Assembly: GCA_003427395.1 (NCBI GenBank)
Contig: BFEA01000524.1
Location: forward strand, 94,268 to 133,219
Length of the DNA stretch: 38,952 bases
From: Chara braunii
Lineage: Eukaryota > Streptophyta > Charophyceae > Charales > Characeae
Direction of reading: 5' to 3'
Shown: positions 28,204 through 38,750 of the stretch, in pieces
Numbering within the stretch: the first letter of the stretch is position 1
How the letters are laid out: every line of letters begins with the position of its first letter
The notes under the pieces: model-generated
Databases searched by the model: none
Told to the model about the DNA's origin: nothing
What the model saw: only the letters and a program-made list of their open reading frames with translations
Made by a program: the position numbers and the translations under genes

Positions 28204-28688
28204 CGGGGGATATATTTTACTATTGTATATTTATTGTCTATTCTATATAAAATATAGATTAAAATATGTCAATTAGAAATTAATTATATATTGTATCTAT
28301 CACTTTTTATTTATTATTTTTTACTTTATATTATATCCTGTTTATATTCTATTATATCAAGGGGTTACCCCATTCGGGAATCTCCGGATTTACGCCTGTT
28401 TTCGACTCCCCGANGCATTTCGTCGCTTACTACGCCCTTCTTCGTCTTTAAACCTAAAAGTTATATTTATATACATATTTATATATATTATTACCTAATA
28501 GTATGGATAAGCTGACATTAACTCGTGAGATATGAAAGGGGTTTATAGATAATATCAAATAATGCAAAATTTTCATCAATTAATTGATCAAAATAATTGA
28601 TTAATTTAATCAATAATAAAATTAAGAAATAAGGTATATATAATAGAATATTTCTCTTAAAATTCTTATTTGATTGACTTTATTTAAA
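28204..28688. other. Foreign AT-rich insertion in element B integrase (organelle-like DNA)
   Basis: 485 bp of very AT-rich DNA between integrase codons GDDPAD and HPIFHA. Compared with A, about 40 bp of integrase are missing at the junction, and no duplication flanks it. It carries an LSU rRNA-like core (28359-28450). The low GC contrasts sharply with both flanks. Capture of organelle DNA during break repair is the likely cause. Confidence 0.75.
28359..28450 (-). rRNA. Fragment of organelle/bacterial-type LSU (23S) rRNA 5' region
   Basis: The minus strand reads GACGAAGAAGGGCGTAGTAA, GCGACGAAATGC, TCGGGGAGTCGAAAA and ATCCGGAGATTCCCGAATGG. These are the conserved text near the 5' end of plastid and cyanobacterial 23S rRNA. 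One N interrupts it. Sequence on both sides is AT-rich and lacks the next conserved LSU blocks, so only about 90 bp is recognisable. It is not a functional gene here. Confidence 0.8.
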
Positions 28689-29830
28689 CATCCGCGGGGT
28701 CATCGCCAACTACTGAAGTGACCTTCCATGGACCAAACCACTTAGGGAGGAGCTTGCGCGAGACGTGCTGCTCGAGCGCGAATTCCTCGGAGGTGACCCA
28801 AACAAGGTCGCCGACGCGGATTGGACATGGGATGCGACGCTGATTTGCTTGCTGCTGCATACGAACTTGAGCCTTTTGCATACTTGTGCGGGCTTTGGCC
28901 AGCAGTTCCCCGTACTTCCGTGCAGAAGCGGGGGAGCAAGCGGCATTGATATCGGCAGCCCGTGGAAGCAAAATGTCTACGAAGATACGACGTTTTCGTC
29001 CACCGTGGTGCAACTCAAAAGGAGTCACGCCGATCGTCGGGTGCACCGAAGTGTTGTAGGCGAACTCGATGTCGGGAAGGTGGTCAACCCAGTCCTTCTA
29101 ATACGGGCGGGTGAATGTGCGGAGCATCATCTGCGCAGTCTGGTGCGCACATTCCGTTTGCCCATCCGTTTGAGGATGTCGTGTCGAACTCGGTTTCATG
29201 CTGGTGCCGGATTCCACCATGAGTGTCGTCCAAAAGGCTGACATGAAACAAGTGTTACGGTCGCTGGCGATGTCTTCCGGAACGCCGTGGCTGCAAAACC
29301 AGCCAGTATGCAAAAGTCATGCGAGCTCGGGAGCCGTCGCATGATACTTGCATGGAAGAAATCGAGCGTACTTGCTCAAACGGTCAACGACCGTGAGAAT
29401 ACCATCATGGCCAAGGCGATCGTGAGGGAAAGGACCGGTCACATCCATGGCAATGGAAAGACCTGGTTCCAGAGGAATCGGCAATGGTTTCAGTTCACCG
29501 TACGGGAGCTGATGGCGCCCTTTGTTCCGGTGGCAAACTGCGCATGACTGAATGTACCGGTTGACGTCGCTCATGATGTCCGGGCGATGAAATCGCTGGC
29601 GGAGTCGTGCAAGTGTGCGTGCGATGTCAAGGTGTCCCGCCAACCGCGAATCGTGGTATTCGCCAAGGTGGCAAGTGCGCAAGATGCGGTCTTGGGCAAC
29701 ACACAACAAGTCCTTGCCTCGTGTATGGAGAAGCAAGTAGTCCTCAACAATGCGATAATTGCTTGCTGGCGGGTGATCCGATAATAAGTCCGCGTAGAGT
29801 GTGGAGAATCCCGGATTCGACTTGTAGCCA
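28689..29830 (-). pseudogene. pol: Element B integrase zinc-binding and catalytic core
   Basis: Integrase N-terminal HHCC region (YHDSRLAGH ... CAVCHRNK, about 29530-29690), then core residues D in AMDVTGPFPHDR (about 29447), D in ASDRNTCF (about 29260) and E in TDGQTECAHQ (about 29150), and KWFGPWKVTSVVGDD before the insertion. In-frame stops lie at 29317 (after APELA, where A has arginine) and 29098 (RPY*KDW, where A has glutamine). R to C changes in SDRNTCF and TECAHQ also fit C-to-T decay. Compared with A it retains about 24 codons (VHSTFGLDEDLQQHFVNGYK and onward) that A has lost. Confidence 0.9.
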
Positions 29831-30500
29831 TTTACAAAATGTTGTTGCAGGTCCTCGTCGAGGCCGAATGTGGAGTGCACCAAGGCGCAAAGATCGGGTC
29901 TTCGCGAGAGAGCGTCCGCTGCCTTGTTCGAGGGGCCCGGAATATGCTTGGAGGTGAAGTCGAACTGGGTGAACCGCAGACGCTCGAGGAGAAAGTGACG
30001 CCAACGATTAAGTACGGTGACAAAAGCTAGCAGTTCCTTCTTCCTCGCATCATCAAGAGAATTGATGGGCGACACCTTTTGGCTGAAGTACTCAACCGGA
30101 TGCCAGTCAATGTCGTCATGCTGTTCCAAAGCCTCGCCAATGTCGTAACTGGAAGCATCCGTAGTTACTTTGGTAGGCAAGGTCGGGTCATAGATGCTTA
30201 GGACGGGAGCTTGAAGCAAAGTCGTCTTCAGCGTATGGAACGCGTGCCAGGCTTAGTCGTTGAACTCGAAGGGCACCAAGGGGGACTGAAGTCGCGACAA
30301 TGGTGCAGCGATCCGTTGAAAACCTTTGACGAAGGGCATGTAATATGATGCTAAGCCGAGAAAGGAACGGACGTCGGTGGTACACTCGAGGTCCGGCCAA
30401 TCTTGAATGGCTTGTACTTTGTCCGCGAGCGGACGAATGCGTTGCGGTGTAACGTAATGGCCCAAGTACTCCAGCTCTCGCCGGGCAAACTCACACTTGT
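29831..30500 (-). pseudogene. pol: Element B RNase H (active-site segment deleted)
   Basis: Reads [23 protein letters not shown], then a stop (30253-30255), VTTDASSYDIGEALEQ and ARKKELLAFVTVLNRWRHF, and jumps to RFTQFDFTSKHIPG. Relative to A about 28 residues around VTDNNPLTYYKTQD are missing in frame (about 29970). The third catalytic aspartate is therefore gone and RNase H must be inactive. It lies in a different frame from RT because of a one-base shift near 30503. Confidence 0.88.
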
Positions 30501-31406
30501 CGGGTTTGCCTTGTACTTGGAGATACGGAGCCGCTCCAAAACGACGCGAAGGTGCTCGAGGTGCTCGTCTAGCGGCCGACTATAAACCAAGATATCATCA
30601 AGGTAAATAAGTACGGTGCGGTCGAGCAGGTCGCGGAATTCCGTCGTCATAGCCACTTGGAAAGTAGCCGGGGTATTGGTGAGACCGAAAGTTATGACGA
30701 TCCACTCAAAGTGCCCATACCGCGTCTTGAATGCAGTCTTGTACCGATCTCTTGGCTGGATCTCGATCTGGTGATATTCGGACTTGAGGTCGAGCTTCGA
30801 GAAGTACTTGGCGCCGCCTAGTCGCTCGAGAAGATCATCGATCCGAGGGAGAGGGCCGGCGTTCTTGATCGTTTGCGCGTTAAGTTTCCGATAGTCGATA
30901 CACAAACGAAGGTCCTTGTTCTTCTTCCGGACGAAGAGAACGGGAGAACCGTATGGCGAACAGCTAGGGCGAATCCAGCGCTTGGCCAAGAGGTCGTCTA
31001 GTTGTGCCCGAAGCACTTGAAGCTCCTCTTCGCTCATGCGGTACATACATCCACGCAGAGGTACGGCGCCGTCCTCGAGAGTGATCCCATGGCGTATGGG
31101 CCGATCCGGTACTACTCCGGCTGGAGCTTGGAAGACATCCTCATAGCTGTCCAAAAGCGCAATGATGCGTGGGTCCGATGTGTCCATCTTGGGCAGATCA
31201 CCGGGTGGGAGGGCGTGAAGAAAACACATGCCCATCTCCTCGATGTCATTCTGCCGGATGGGTCGGCGAATGCTCGCCGCGGAGACCACGTGACAACCAA
31301 TCGAAGGATGAGGGAGCGGCACCGTACACGGGACTAGTTTGCCACGCCGATCACGAACGTGAACGGTGCGTCGATAAAAGTTCACCGAATGATCTTCGCT
31401 TTGCAA
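30501..31406 (-). pseudogene. pol: Element B reverse transcriptase
   Basis: RT of Ty3/gypsy type with [37 protein letters not shown] and the catalytic YLDD (30594-30605). Unlike A, there is no stop before MSEEEL ([11 protein letters not shown]), so protease and RT share a frame here. G to E in LDLKSEYHQ and P to T near VITFGL are likely damaging. The frame shifts near 30503 (KYKAN then [14 protein letters not shown] in another frame). A TAG separates it from the protease part at about 31407. Confidence 0.92.
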
Positions 31407-32204
31407 CCACTACATACCTAGGATCATGTCGAACTTAGTGTGCAATATGTCGAACAACACGGCCTCGCATGCTAGCGGGGCAAAGTACACGGGCACGGAG
31501 TCAACGCAGCGGTCGATTGACTTTTGCGTATGACCATCGGTCAACGGGACGTGTGTAGGCTGACTTTTCCTTCGAACGAGCAAACCAAGCCCGACGCGCG
31601 CCATGAAGTCTTGGCTGATGTAGTTGCCAGACGCTCCACAATCGATCAAGGCACTGCAGGTCGCCTTTCCGATCTGAATGCGGATGTAGAGGAGTGGTGC
31701 GTCGATGTCGACGTACCGTTGCATTGCGTGCTCATGGTCGATCTTCGCAAGATAGCTCCAGAGGTCAACAACCGCTACTCTGCCGTCTGTTGACGGAGGT
31801 GGTACTGCAGCGTGCAAGTATTCTCACAAATGTGCCATCAAGGCATTGCAATGTGGTGTTGGCAAAGAACCGGTGGAGGGAACAGGCAACCATTGGAAGT
31901 CCTCAACCGGCAACGGGTCGAGTTCCTCAAGACTCGCCCAAGTTGACGGATCCTCCGATAGAAGGGTTGGCAAAGCGACCGGTTCGTTGGCCGACGGCGT
32001 AAACACCGCACATGTGCTTGAATCTTGCACGTGGAGTGGCTGGTTCAACGGTGGGACCAGCTCAACAGCATAGTTCTCGAAGTCAATCCGAGAACTCGCG
32101 ACTACCGCGTCATCCCCGAACGTGGGAGAGACTGCTAGCAAGGCAGCCGAGTCCAGCGGATTGGGAAGTGATGTCGCTGCACTTCCCGCGGTGCTCAGTT
32201 TCCC
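31407..32204 (-). pseudogene. pol: Element B pol N-terminal region with aspartic protease
   Basis: From the frameshift site (LGKLSTAGSAA) through a Pro/Ser-rich linker to the protease motif ALIDCGASGNYISQDFMARVG (about 31620-31650) and FDMILGM. The same DCGA core as in A. A TGA after NALMAHL (31824-31826) replaces an arginine seen in A, and another stop follows ILGM. Similarity to A in this frame starts exactly at LGKLS. Confidence 0.87.
32154..32204 (-). promoter_or_regulatory. Predicted -1 frameshift signal between gag and pol, element B
   Basis: Gag ends ttG GGA AAC TGA: heptamer GGGAAAC at 32198-32204, TGA at 32195-32197. The -1 frame continues GGG AAA CTG (GKLST). After 10 nt, stem GGGAAGTG (32180-32187) pairs with CACTTCCC (32163-32170) around a 9 nt loop. 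Loop bases CAGCG can pair with CGCTG at 32154-32158. Spacer, stem length and loop length equal those in A, while stem bases differ in a paired way. Confidence 0.85.
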
Positions 32205-33915
32205 AAGCTTGGACGCTTGACATTTTCCTTGTCCTTGTCGAGGCATGCGCTAGTGATGTGTTTGGTGCGGCTGCACCATAAACAGCATCCCCATTTCTGC
32301 CTCAGCTTGAACATGTCTTCGGTGATATCGAATTTCGTCCATGGTGATTGTCGTGCTCCATCCGCCGACGCTGGTTTCGCCTTATGTTTTCCCCCTCGGG
32401 GTCTTGAGAGTTGCGGTGGTATTGCTGCCGCCACATCTCCGTCACTTGATGTAGACGCGGCTGTGTGGTCCTCACTAGATCCTTATTGGATCGCTGCTAC
32501 TTGTGGCGTCCACTGACCTTTGCCTTTCTCCACGTAACCGGGCTGTTGGCGGGTCTCATTGGGCGCACACCGGTTACCTTGTATGAACTCCCTTGCCTTT
32601 GAGATCATTGCATCAAAGGTCTCATACTGGATTTCGTTGCCAAGAGCAGCTGTCAAAGCGTCGCAAGACCGGGCGAAGAACTCGACCCGGATTGAGTCGA
32701 ACGGCAGGTTCAACTGCGGTGTGGCGACGAGTCTTTGCCACTCCGTCAGCCATTCCCGCGATGTTTGCTGGCCTTGGAATATGCGGAAGATCTTGTTCAA
32801 GGCGTGACGTTTGTCGTTGTTGACCATAAACCGGGTCTTCCACTTCTTCTCGAACTCCTCCCACATGATCTTGGTGTGGAGGGTGGCGATGGTGCACTCC
32901 AACGTAACGACCATGTGAGTCATGAAAGCCTGCGCCCCTGCAATGAGTTGGAGGTAGAGTGCGTCAAGCCGCTGTTCGGGTGGGACGTGATGTACGTCTG
33001 CCTCCGCATTGTGTGCCATCCACCACTGTCGCGGATCAGTCTTGTGGTAATCGTTGAACTTCTCAATCTTGAAATTCGACATCTTCCATTCCTTGGCGAC
33101 GACGGCCGATCGTTGTTGAACGAGGTCGCCGAGCGTCTGCAGCTGATTGCTGACTGTCGATGCTCCAACAAACTTGCTGATGTCGCCAAGGGATGCTACC
33201 ATGTGGTTGATCCGCTCCTCGAGTTGCTTGGCTTGAGCGGACAAAGTTGGGCTGCAGTCTACCGTTGCACTGCCCATTGACTCAATTGCAGACAATCGCG
33301 CCAATCTGGAGCTGACAGAGGTCTGTAGCTGGTCGTTGATGGCCTGCTGCTGACTGTTCGCGTTCTGCAAGGCGGTGATCTTCTGTTCCTGCGTCCGGAA
33401 ACTTGCTTCGTAGCGGATGAAGATCTGCCGCATGGCCAGCAGCTCGCGTTGCTGCCAATTGCACGTATACAACATGTTTTCCATTAGTACTGCTATTTCC
33501 TCCTTGCTTCTCTCTTCCTCGGTCGGCTCCTCTTGTTCTTCGTTTGCTTGAAAGTGCTGCTGTCGAAGTACCCTCCGGTACTTGGCTTCGACATTGGCGA
33601 GCTCCATTGTAGCTTGCTAACGAACTTGGTTCTGACTTGCCTCCGTCTGCTGCTGCTGTAACCGTGCGGCTGCTGCAGCTTCTGCTACGGCCTGCTGACT
33701 CGCTGCCTCTGCCTCTGCCAGCTGGTGTTGGATTTCCTGCTGGCGGGCGGCTTCCTCCTGTTCCATTTGCGAAGTTCAACTGCTGTAGTCTCCAAGTATA
33801 GCTGGAGACGTTCAGGAAACGCTAGTAGCGTTTCATCTGCCTGCTGAACTGGCATAGGGGGAGTGGCTGGCCTCGCGGAGCTGGCTTGTGAATTTGCGTC
33901 AGCGGTGGCGGCCAT
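32195..33915 (-). pseudogene. gag: Element B gag
   Basis: Start ATG at 33915 in a good context (ACCATGG), MAATADANSQASS. After a frame change near 33770 a long Gln/Ala/Glu-rich coiled-coil region follows (MEQEEAARQQEIQHQLAEAE ... LARLSAIES), then QLEERINHMVASLGDIS, the gag core (IEKFNDYHKTDPRQWW, WEEFEKKWKTRF, REWLTEWQRL) and an intact zinc knuckle CLWCSRTKHITSAC (C-x2-C-x4-H-x4-C). Stops at 33617-33619 (TAG) and 32483-32485 (TAA) break it. It is about 570 residues if read through, longer than A's shortened copy, and probably shows the true domain layout of the family. It ends at the frameshift heptamer. Confidence 0.88.
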
Positions 33916-34006
33916 GGTCGTGCGTCGTCTGCACGGGATCCGAGGTGTCTTAGGTCCCTGTTCGGGCTTGGTTTCCTTAGATCCGCGGCGGCCCTCGTCT
34001 GCTGCT

Positions 34007-34169
34007 GACGTGTCACTGCTGAGGTGGCACCCTGCTGATGTGGCATGGCTGAGATGACCGCTGCTGATTTGGCAATCTGCTGTCGTGGCACGCTGAGGTG
34101 GCACAATGCGGATGTGGCAATCGGCTTCGGTGACACGCTGCTGATGTGGCACAATGCTGACGTGGCCGG
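34007..34169 (+). repeat. Leader tandem repeat of element B
   Basis: About eleven imperfect ~15 bp units around GCTGATGTGGCAC, including TGACGTGTCAC and TGACGTGGCC. Same position (just upstream of gag) and same consensus as 5977-6099 in A. Confidence 0.8.
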
Positions 34170-34570
34170 GGACTGCAGTCCGCAGTACCGAGAGGAGGAG
34201 AGAGAAAACAAAACAGGGGTGGGAAGAAGGGAGGGGGGCAACCAATGCACGACAGTCCCTTCCTACCCTGACCTCGAACGTGACACTAATCAAGAAAAAC
34301 AAATTCCCCCCCCCACGAAAAAAATTGAATTTTGAAAAATTAATTTAATTAAATTAATTTAAATATTAATTAATTAAATATATAAAAAACAAAAAATTAA
34401 TTAAATATTTAATTATTTAATTAAATAAAATTTAATCAGGAAATACGAGTTAATTAAATAAATTTTAATTTTGATAAAAATGCCAAAAATATTTAATTAA
34501 AGAATATTTAAATTGGCAAAAATTAATTTTGGGCAAAAGTTAAATATTTAATTAACGAATATTTAAATTT
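34170..34570 (-). other. Element B leader, purine-rich then very AT-rich
   Basis: 34190-34310 aligns loosely with A's leader (GGGTGGG..., GGCAACCAATGC, CTAATCAAGAAAAAC). 34320-34570 is built of TTAATTAAATT-like text with nested inverted repeats. No gene and no primer-binding site. Confidence 0.6.
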
Positions 34571-35500
34571 GTGCGAGGATCTGGGTCCTTGGCAGGCCTA
34601 AGGGGCCCCTGGTGCAAATGTGCCCGCCCTAAGTGAAGGCGGGCCTAACAAATCCCGAGAGGCCCTAAGCTGTCAAATTCGTATTTGGGATCCAGGCAGT
34701 TTCGTCGCGCCAGTTGGTTGAGGAAACACAGGCCGAGAAGCAAGGAAATTCCACGGCCTTCCAGGCTCTTCCAGGTCCAGAGTGGCGAATGAGTGGAAGG
34801 GTTGAGATCCTCGGCGGTTTGATGTCGAGGCATGTAGGGGAGAAGTTGATGTCGCCATGATAGTAAAACTCACGTCTTCTTCTTCTTAAGTTATATCCAT
34901 TTTTGTGTGATTTTCTCTTTCTCTTCCGAACGCACAGGCCCTGGACGAGATTCGCAGCCTCACACACAGACAGTTGGGAGGCCCAACCGAATGAGGCCCA
35001 GTAGCTGCACCAGAGGCTCAGCATCCTGGGGCCTACCGGAAGCTTCTGGGCCCAGGCCCAGGCCAGCCAGGCTACGAAGGCAGGCCAGCTCTTTCCATAT
35101 AGGAAAGAGCTCGCTGCCTGGCCAGGCATTCGGGCACTCGCATGCTGGCGGCAGCGCTGTTGGAGCTGAAGCTCGTGGGCTGCTGCTAGGGCTGAGCGGC
35201 GAGGTGCAAGCACGTGCAGTTGTGCAGAGAGCAGGGCGCTGCTGAGGGCAGTGCCATAGTCCAGCCTCCATAGCTGGCGGGCTTGGATGTACAGTGAGGC
35301 GCAGGGGTGGTCTTCGGGTGTACAAAGGGAAGAAGTGGGAGAGAGACAAGGGAGAGAGAGAGAGAGAGAAGGATGATGATGATGATGATGTGAGGGCACA
35401 TACCTGGCATTGGCGATGGTCTGCATGGGCGACATCTTCAAGTACTTCGGAGGCTGCTGACGTCAACAGTTGCATTGTCAATTAGTAGGCTAGTAGTAGC
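34571..35500. other. Unassigned region between elements B and C
   Basis: GC-richer sequence without a convincing frame. It contains a perfect 10 bp inverted repeat, AGCTCTTTCC-ATATA-GGAAAGAGCT (35087-35111), GGCCCAGGCCCAGGCC-like repeats (about 35049-35070), a (GA)n and (GAT)n stretch (about 35354-35392) and a CTTCTTCTTCTT tract near 34877. It could be the remains of B's 5' LTR, part of C's LTR, or an older repeat; none matches within the window. Confidence 0.5.
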
Positions 35501-35732
35501 TGTGTTAGGGAGTAGGCTGGGCGCCGAGCGCCAAGTAGGGAGATAGAGACTGGATACTTATGTTGGTGGTGGCGAGAGCAAGCTCTCATTGACATTGACT
35601 TTCAGTGCTACGATTCTCCATTGGTGTTATATTGGTGCAATGCTGCTTTCTGAACACTGTGATATGATTTGGCTTTCAATGTGATTGTGCCATCTGAATA
35701 TTGTCATATCACTTCTGTTCATTTTCCTTGCA
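35501..35732 (+). repeat. Putative 5' LTR end of element C
   Basis: The LTR should end at TTGCA (35732), three bases before the PBS. A possible start is TGTGTTAGGG (35501) or TGTTAGGG (35503), giving about 230 bp with TG...CA ends. With no second LTR in the window, the left limit cannot be proven and may lie further left. Confidence 0.45.
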
Positions 35733-35735
35733 ATT

Positions 35736-35747
35736 TGGTATCAGAGC
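35736..35747 (+). other. Primer-binding site, element C
   Basis: TGGTATCAGAGC, the standard plant initiator tRNA-Met complement, matching at all 12 bases. Confidence 0.92.
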
Positions 35748-37017
35748 TGGTTCGAACTGCGCTCATTGGTTCTTCGCAATAGCTGTTCGGTGCTTCGCAT
35801 GAGGTTTGGGGCAGTGATAAGGCTTGGGCAATTGGGTGTAAGGCGACCCAGGGTCGTGTGGGCACGGCAGGAAGCTATGTGGTGACATTCGGGGTGTGCG
35901 CTGGATGATGAGAGCTCACTGATGTGGCATTTAAGCCGAGGTGGAACTGCATTCTGCTGTTGGTTGTGCCGAGGCAAAGACCGGTCATCATAAATGCACA
36001 TCAGGTTGCCGGTGAGAAATATGTGGTTGCGGGCAGCATTATGAGGTACGTTGCTTCTTTCCTTATCTACCCTCTTCATTGCTTCTTACCGTGACGAAGT
36101 GAATTCTGTCTTGAGAGTCCTCTCAATGTGAGGTGTCGCGAGCGCTCAACCTTGAGAGTCGACAGTCTTCCTGGGCAGCAAGCTGGTGGGAGACGGGTGA
36201 TGCCTTTGAAGGGCCTTGGACGAAGCACTCGGGTCACGGTCACCATGCCAACCCGCTGGGACTAGTACACGCATGCTTTGCCGCAAGTCCTTGGATCCGT
36301 TGCTGCGCAATAGAGGTCATGCAGGGCATGCCAACCCTTTGAAAAGACGTTTACCAGACCGTCTCTAAATATTTCTGGTGGGGACTCCGTGTTGATTCTG
36401 GCTGTGATCGTCGTCCTGTCTGCGACGTTAAATAATTCCTGAGGAGTTACGGGGGATCTCCTTAAATGCCTCCTGATCAGCCAGATTAAACCGGGTGTAA
36501 GGCTCGTTGCATGCGAGGATAAATAATGAGCAGGTGCTGGCAGGTTCGGCGTTGACTTGGGGCACAGGGATGGGGCGAATTGCACACCTTTAGACACACT
36601 GCTCAACCAGATGCCTAGGAACGTCGACACAAAGTGACTACTCAAGAGGGATACAGGGAAAGGGTTGGATTCCGGTAACTGTTCGTGGTGGCATTAATTA
36701 GATAAACTGCCATCCAGCATACATCTCAGCAGGGAGCATTAGTTTTATTTTTTGATTATTTAGTTGTTACGGACTTGACTAACAATTGACAGACAGCTAC
36801 AGATAGAATAGTATATTCTTTGCTGCATTGCAATCTGTATTAGAGTAATCTAAAAATAGATTTAATATTCCCTGTAGGATCTGACACTGGGTGACACCTA
36901 ACCACCTAACTGTTTTTGTCCAGGCCGACCGAAGTTAGTTGTGTATCATAATCGGTTGTGTCATGCTGAGGTACGATTCAGTGTGGATTCTAGTTTAGAT
37001 CACACACACTGTAGCTC
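35748..37017 (+). other. Element C leader, no gene assigned
   Basis: 1.27 kb between PBS and gag. A 127-codon minus-strand frame (36262-36645) has no recognisable domain, and I do not call it a gene. Otherwise no feature was seen. Confidence 0.55.
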
Positions 37018-38750
37018 ATGAGTGATGCAAGCACTAGTGAGGAGGAGTTGTTAGTGGACGATCGTAAGACTACTCGTAGAACTCCTCCCAGTCGACCTTT
37101 GACTTTCCTAGAGTTAGGTCCAGGAGATGAGAGGAGACTGCGGAGAGAGGCAAGAGAGAGAACAATGACAAGAAGATCGAGGGTGGTTGAGGCCAGTGCC
37201 AGGTCTAGGATTACAGCTAGCACCGGTACGACCATGGCTACTTCCTCTACCGTGTCGCAGGCCTCTTCACAGGCCACTTCGTCAGGAGTCAGTCAGAGTG
37301 GTTCTCAGGCTTCCATTAGCCAGAGTGCTGGCTTGCAAGTCAGCCAGCAGGTTCAACTCACGCCGGAGGATTATGAGATCCTCCAAGCAGAAAAACTTCA
37401 GGATGAGCTACAACGACAATTGGATGAGGCGGCAGAGAGAAGAATAAGAGCAATTATGAGAAAAGCTAGACTAGGTAGTAGATTGCAGGAGCTAAGCAGA
37501 TTAGAAGCATTAGATGAGTCAACACTTGACCCTGCGATGCGAGCGCTGCGTAACTCGCTCCTGTGTGTGGCGGAGACGCAGGTTGTTCAGCAGGAGGTGT
37601 TGGCTGAACTAGTGGCTGGCCAGAAACGAATTCTGGTTGCACTACAGGCTCCTCGTCCAGTGATAAGGCAGCCTCAGTTTGCTGTAGCTCCCCCTTTGGT
37701 TGCGGGTCCATCAGTGACGCCGTCGCCAGTAGGGCCTTCATTCTCCCTCCAGGTGGTTATGTGGCGACTAGTGGTCCGGTCCTTAGAGTCTCTGTCATAC
37801 CATCGACGACAGTGGTTACTACAGTCCCACTGTCAAGCCAGGCTCAAGTTAGTGTGCAACAACCTGTTTCGGTGGCTATGCAGCCACTGCAGTAATCCCC
37901 TGGGTCAGTGCAACCTATGCAGTGGATGCCCAAAATACCCCTGCTGAGTCCTAAGCCCTTCTCCGGCAACAGGAAGAAGGATGAGGATTTGGATACCTGG
38001 GTAAGGACGGTGCCTACTTATGTGAGGCACAAGCTTACCGGGTCGGAGCAAGAAGTTGTAGTGGCTGCCTCCTTTCTAGAGGGGTCAGCAGCTCGCTGGT
38101 TGAATGGCCTAGTGCAGCAGCAGGGCTACGGTCAGAACTTCGATGCCTGGGCCCAGGCCCAGACATTGGAAGAGTTCGTACGGTCCGTGTATGATAGGTG
38201 GCATGACTTGCAAGGGGCCCAAAAGGCCACAAATGCGATCAACAGTCTTTGTGCCAAAAGGTACAAGAATGTAAGAGAGCTCACGGATACCGTAAAATGT
38301 TTGCTCGTGGTACCTGGTGTGTGCTATGACCATCAGGTACTCCTCACGGATTACCTTAGATGTCTACCTTCAGAGGTTAGGACAAAGCTGGTAGACGAGG
38401 CCTACATAAAGCAACACAACTTTGCCTCCTTCAGCAAGAAGGTCTTAGATATAGAGGCAAAATTGGGGTCCGTGCATCAGAGTCAGGGAGATGGTAGGAA
38501 GAAGAGACTACCCCAGGACTGGAAGAAGAAAGGTCAACTAATGTCCGTCGACCACGATGGTCAAGCGACAAAAATTGACGACTTCCCAGACCTTGGGGAG
38601 GAGACAGAGCACGATGGGCCCAGCAAGACTTCGGATGGGGGAGTCGTGGCACCCATCAAGGAAAAGGCTAGGGGGACCAGGAAAAAGAAGGTAGTACGGT
38701 CCACGGGTAAGGGCGACGCCCGCTTGGGTGAAACTTGGTTTAGAGTATGA
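37018..38750 (+). pseudogene. gag: Element C gag
   Basis: ATG at 37018. The N-terminal half is low complexity (Ser/Thr/Gln-rich, about residues 60-115) and then a coiled coil (YEILQAEKLQDELQRQLDEA). After a frame change near 37750 the second part holds the gag core: PKPFSGNRKKDEDLDTWVRT, SFLEGSAARWLNGLV, LEEFVRSVYDRWHD and VPGVCYDHQVLLTDYLRCLP, typical of Retrotrans_gag. A TAA at 37893-37895 lies in this second frame before SPGSVQPMQW. The C-terminus is acidic then Lys/Arg-rich, and no CCHC zinc knuckle is visible. The frame ends with TGA at 38748-38750, while a neighbouring frame stays open to the window edge. So this copy is also damaged. Confidence 0.82.

Larger units (their letters stand above)
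26445..34570 (-). mobile_element. Element B: degenerate relative of element A
   Basis: Minus-strand chromovirus-like element with 3' LTR, PPT, chromodomain, integrase, RNase H, RT, protease, gag and part of the leader, in the same order as A. Protein similarity to A runs through all domains. It has at least seven stops, several frame changes, an in-frame deletion in RNase H and a 485 bp foreign insertion in integrase. No PBS or 5' LTR was found to the right, so the 5' end is missing or unrecognisable. The right limit is approximate. Confidence 0.9.

Noticed and set aside
35087-35111. Perfect 10 bp inverted repeat with 5 nt loop as a terminator
   Set aside because: A bacterial-type terminator makes no sense here, there is no T run after it and no gene before it; kept only as a structural note.
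34665-35481. Minus-strand frames of up to 258 codons between B and C
   Set aside because: Rich in His, Ser, Leu and Pro from (GA)n and (GAT)n repeats, with no motif; likely chance frames in GC-rich repeat DNA.
36262-36645. 127-codon minus-strand frame in the element C leader
   Set aside because: No domain, no homologue in the window and low-complexity composition; not enough to call a gene.
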